DNA from: Nostoc sp. TCL240-02
Lineage (GTDB): Bacteria; Cyanobacteriota; Cyanobacteriia; Cyanobacteriales; Nostocaceae
Length of the DNA: 64,000 bases
Direction: 5' to 3'
Assembly: GCF_013343235.1 (NCBI RefSeq)
Contig: NZ_CP040094.1
Location: 1,240,501 to 1,304,500, forward strand
In this document: positions 61,434 to 64,000 of the stretch, in pieces
How positions within the stretch are numbered: the stretch's first letter is position 1
How the letters are laid out: every line of letters begins with the position of its first letter
Made by a program: the position numbers and the translations under genes
Notes under the pieces: model-generated
Database searches by the model: none
Told to the model about the DNA's origin: nothing
Seen by the model: the letters and a program-made list of their open reading frames with translations, nothing else

Positions 61434-62474
61434 ATGGCAGGAATGACCTTTGAGCAGCTAAAAATCTTTCTGGCTGTGGCGCAGCACTTACACTTTACTC
61501 GCGCAGCAGAGGAGCTTTATATTACACAACCTGCCGTCAGTGCAGCAATCCACAACTTAGAGCAAGAGTATGGTGTGAAACTATTCCATCGGATTGGTCG
61601 CCATATCGAGATTGCTGAGGCGGGTAAATTACTGCAAGTGGAAGCGCAAAAAATTCTCGATCAAGTTTCCTTGACTGAAAGGGGATTGCGAGAATTGAAC
61701 AATCTGCAACGGGGTGAATTGAAATTAGGGTCAAGTCTGACAATTGGTAACTACTGGCTACCAAGTAAGATTAGTGAGTTTAAGAGCCGATATCCCGGTA
61801 TTCAGATTAACTGTAGCCTTGCCAATACAGAAGAGATTTGTCTAGGAACAGCCACAGGACAGTTTGATTTAGGTTTGGTAGAAGGAGATGTGAAGCCAGC
61901 ACTCCAGAGTACTCTAGAGTATGAAATAGTGGGGAGCGATCGCTTACAAATAGTAGTAGGCCAAAAACACCCTTGGTTTGAGTGGGGAGAAATTGACTTA
62001 AGCCAATTGACTAAAACCCCTTGGGTGATGCGCGAACCAGGTTCTGGAACCCAGCAAAGGTTTGAAGAAGCCTTACAAAATTGGGAAATCAATCTCAGTG
62101 AACTAGATGTAATTTTAGTATTCAACAGTGGAGAGATGACAAAAGCAGCGATCGAAGACGGTGTCGGTGCGATCGGAATTTCTGAGTTGATGGTAAAAAA
62201 AGAAATACAACTGGGAACTCTACGAGCAATTCGAGTGATTGATAATAGAGACGGTAACGGCGCGATGCCTACGGGGGTCACTGAGCCTGTCCTGAGCGTA
62301 GCCGAAGGGCGTAGCCGAAGTGCGGGCTACACCTACGCAGAAATAGTTCGACCTTTTTTCAAACTCAAGCATCGTCAGCGTTTTCAAACTGCTCTTTCCA
62401 AAGTCTTTGAACAAATGTTGATCTCATCTATGTCAGATGGCTCACATCAACATATATCAACATCACTTATTTGA
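61434..62474 (+). CDS. LysR-family transcriptional regulator
   Basis: A 346-residue regulator, about 40 longer than usual. The helix-turn-helix is LKIFLAVAQHLHFTRAAEEL and ITQPAVSAAIHNLEQEYGVK. The substrate-binding domain follows (LKLGSSLTIGNYWLPSKISE, VMREPGSGTQQRFEEAL). Near the end, residues about 281-303 (TEPVLSVAEGRSRSAGYTYA) come from a dispersed DNA repeat (62280-62338) inserted in frame, between DNRDGNGAMP and EIVRPFFKLKHRQRF. The insertion lies in the last part of the effector domain and might affect function. ATG 61434 is the first start; 61443 is also possible. Likely control of the divergent cadD-like gene. Confidence 0.9.
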   Translation: MAGMTFEQLKIFLAVAQHLHFTRAAEELYITQPAVSAAIHNLEQEYGVKLFHRIGRHIEIAEAGKLLQVEAQKILDQVSLTERGLRELNNLQRGELKLGSSLTIGNYWLPSKISEFKSRYPGIQINCSLANTEEICLGTATGQFDLGLVEGDVKPALQSTLEYEIVGSDRLQIVVGQKHPWFEWGEIDLSQLTKTPWVMREPGSGTQQRFEEALQNWEINLSELDVILVFNSGEMTKAAIEDGVGAIGISELMVKKEIQLGTLRAIRVIDNRDGNGAMPTGVTEPVLSVAEGRSRSAGYTYAEIVRPFFKLKHRQRFQTALSKVFEQMLISSMSDGSHQHISTSLI

Positions 62475-62993
62475 AATAAAATCATTTCCACTGCTCATCT
62501 AGTAACATTAAATCCTTTCGTATCGAATTATTCCTCTTTCTTTTCCCTCTGCGCTCTCAGAGTCTCTGCGGTTTTTAAGCATTCAGATGCTAATTGCTTT
62601 GCAAAACTGTCCCTCTCCGGCTTGGAGTTACAGTGTACACACATCTCTTTACAAAACCAAAATTTTGTAGATCCTCCTAAATTCTCCGATAAATTGGAGG
62701 ACTTTGAGAGGTTCTTGCCCCCTTTTTTTAAGGGGGTTGCGGGGATCAAAAGCTTGTGGGACAACTCTTAAAGACTTCTAAACCTCATCTATGTTGAAAT
62801 CTAGAGTTTTTTAAAAGATATATTCATGTAGGTTGAGTGGAGTGAAACGCAACCCTACATTACCACCTTATTTATGTTGGGTTACGCGATCGCTGCACCC
62901 AACCTTGTATCTTAGAAATAGTAGTACACCGTAGCCGACTCAAACAGGGACAGACTTGAACGAAAGTTCAAAGCCGGGAGAGGTTGGTGGAAC
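62475..62993. other. Intergenic region, spacer repeats only
   Basis: About 520 bases. CTCTGCGGTTTTTAAG-type and CCCCCTTTTTTTAAGGGGG (62720-62738) segments are standard Nostoc spacer repeats; the latter is a hairpin. A 78-codon minus-strand frame (62528-62764) spans them and is not called. GTGGAGTGAAACGCAACCC near 62836 is another common spacer motif. No RNA gene recognised. Confidence 0.45.
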
Positions 62994-63371
62994 TCACACC
63001 TTCCGCATATTTCTACTAATGGGGTCAAAACCTCTAGAAAACCGAGTGCTTTCATCGTAGTAAGCGCCAGTCAGATTCGCTCCATATAACTTGGCATAGT
63101 TGAGTTTGGCTCCCCGGAGATTGGCTTCATTCAGTTTGACACCGCTCAAATTAGCTCTAGTCAAATTCGCTTTTGCTAAGTTAGCTCTACTCAAATCTGC
63201 TCCCCAGAGTTTAGCTTTAGCTAGGTTAGCTCCACTCAAGTCAGATCCCCATAGATTTATTCCAGGCAAATAGGCTCCAATCAGCCTGTTCCTACTCAAG
63301 TTGACGGCTGGAAAATATCTTTCCCCTGCGGCAAAACGCCTTTTTAATTCCTCTGTATTCACGATCGCCAC
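62994..63371 (-). CDS. Pentapeptide-repeat protein
   Basis: A 125-residue protein of which about residues 30-105 are A(N/D)LxX pentapeptide units (SDLSGANLAKAKLWGADLSR, ANLAKANLTRANLSGVKLNE). They form a right-handed quadrilateral beta-helix. The short N-terminal part (EELKRRFAAGERYFPAVNLS) is a typical lead-in. Role unknown: such proteins are numerous in Nostoc, some bind gyrase or act as scaffolds. It ends with a non-repeat tail (RFSRGFDPISRNMRKV). Confidence 0.9.
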   Translation of the reverse strand: MAIVNTEELKRRFAAGERYFPAVNLSRNRLIGAYLPGINLWGSDLSGANLAKAKLWGADLSRANLAKANLTRANLSGVKLNEANLRGAKLNYAKLYGANLTGAYYDESTRFSRGFDPISRNMRKV

Positions 63372-64000
63372 CCAACAAGAATCAGATTTATATCTCTAAT
63401 ATATAAGGTGCTTCGATTGTAACTGCCATAATAGAGGTTGTTTATTTAATATCTGCAATTACTCCAATTTACTCAAATGCACATATCTAATATGGCAATC
63501 AGCTTAGATTTCTGGTCGCGCAGCGTGGCATAGCCATAACTATTTGCGTAGGATGCAATAAGCTGCTCGGCATTTAATTTGTATAATTAAGGCGAGCAAG
63601 ATGCCCACCCCACAAGATTTTTATTTAATTTGATTATTCTACTTAGAAGCTTTTCAGCTTAGGCAACAGTTAAGAAGCTTCTTTCAGTTGTACTGAATGT
63701 TTTCAGAAATCAAAGATGAGTCCGATAGAACAAGTGATAGTAATTTCTTCCTTTGAATATTCGGGTATGCGATTATTATTGCTGCAATTAATAGATTTAT
63801 CGTAATAAATTATTAATCAGAGTCGTCAAGAAATCAAGATAAGATTTCATGAAATCAATATACCAATCACATTAAATGCTTTCCAAATTATTATTTTTGA
63901 CTCTTGTTAGCATTAGCGGGTAATTTAGCCATCCTGTAGCTGATTTTATGACGATGCAAACGATTCCTTCGGCTACAGTACAGTTCAAATAGCGAAATCA
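63372..64000. other. Right-end intergenic region
   Basis: About 630 bases to the window edge with no convincing gene. It contains the repeat GGTCGCGCAGCGTGGCATAG (63513) and the inverted copy of the GGGTGGGCATCTTGCCC hairpin seen at 29195 (63592-63616). The final 200 bases are AT-rich and could precede a gene outside the window. Confidence 0.4.

Noticed and set aside
62528-62764. 78-codon minus-strand frame
   Set aside because: Made of common Nostoc spacer repeats (the CCCCCTTTTTTTAAGGGGG hairpin); no conserved protein features.

Overview
The window looks like chromosome of a filamentous, Nostoc-type cyanobacterium. HIP1 octamers (GCGATCGC) are scattered through genes and spacers. Short dispersed repeats typical of Nostocales occur between and inside genes. 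The gene set includes IsiA/CP43-like chlorophyll antennae, isiB flavodoxin, SLH-domain iron-uptake porins, an RppA/RppB-like two-component pair and CHAT/TPR proteins. There is one tRNA (Ala, TGC), one IS630-family element, several repeat arrays and no CRISPR array.

Layout. 0-10 kb: a beta-propeller-like protein cut by the window edge, a Ca2+-type P-ATPase, recF, an MgtC-like protein and a PEP-synthase-like protein. 10-13 kb: an IS630 element sits at the broken 5' end of an RTX/VCBS gene, followed by a 180-bp MITE-like element. 13-22.5 kb: secreted proteins of unknown role, a baeRF-type protein, a DUF1361 membrane protein, an SLH/OprB porin and an ECF sigma/anti-sigma pair. 22.8-34.4 kb: an envelope and metal themed stretch with two PepSY-like membrane proteins, a cupredoxin lipoprotein, a metallophosphoesterase, a broken cbiM, a GT39-like glycosyltransferase, an OmpR/histidine-kinase pair, a lipoprotein and a second SLH porin. 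34.7-37.2 kb: a nucleotidyltransferase/phosphomannomutase fusion.

37.9-44.9 kb is an iron-stress light-harvesting island: CP43-like protein, CP43-PsaL fusion, flavodoxin (isiB), alpha/beta hydrolase (isiC-like), isiA, another CP43-like protein, a Cys-rich small protein, and a decayed second copy of the hydrolase. A Fur-box-like site precedes the first gene. Together these genes would build chlorophyll antennae around photosystem I and replace ferredoxin with flavodoxin when iron is scarce.

45-53 kb holds housekeeping and stress genes: TrhO, tRNA-Ala, DUF2127, a PlsC-like acyltransferase, a DCC protein, aldo/keto reductase, Dps and pirin. It also holds a 42-bp and a 21-bp tandem array. 53.3-57.0 kb encodes a CHAT protease-STAND NTPase-TPR protein preceded by a small glycine-rich membrane-helix protein resembling the EACC1 component of NTPase-centred conflict systems. 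This is the best candidate for an immune or programmed-death system here. A ParA-like ATPase and a methyltransferase lie next to it on the other strand. 59-62.5 kb: a DUF202 protein, a secreted protein, a CadD-like transporter and a divergent LysR regulator with a plausible operator. 63 kb: a pentapeptide-repeat protein.

All functional assignments come from reading motifs in the translated sequence; no database search was run.
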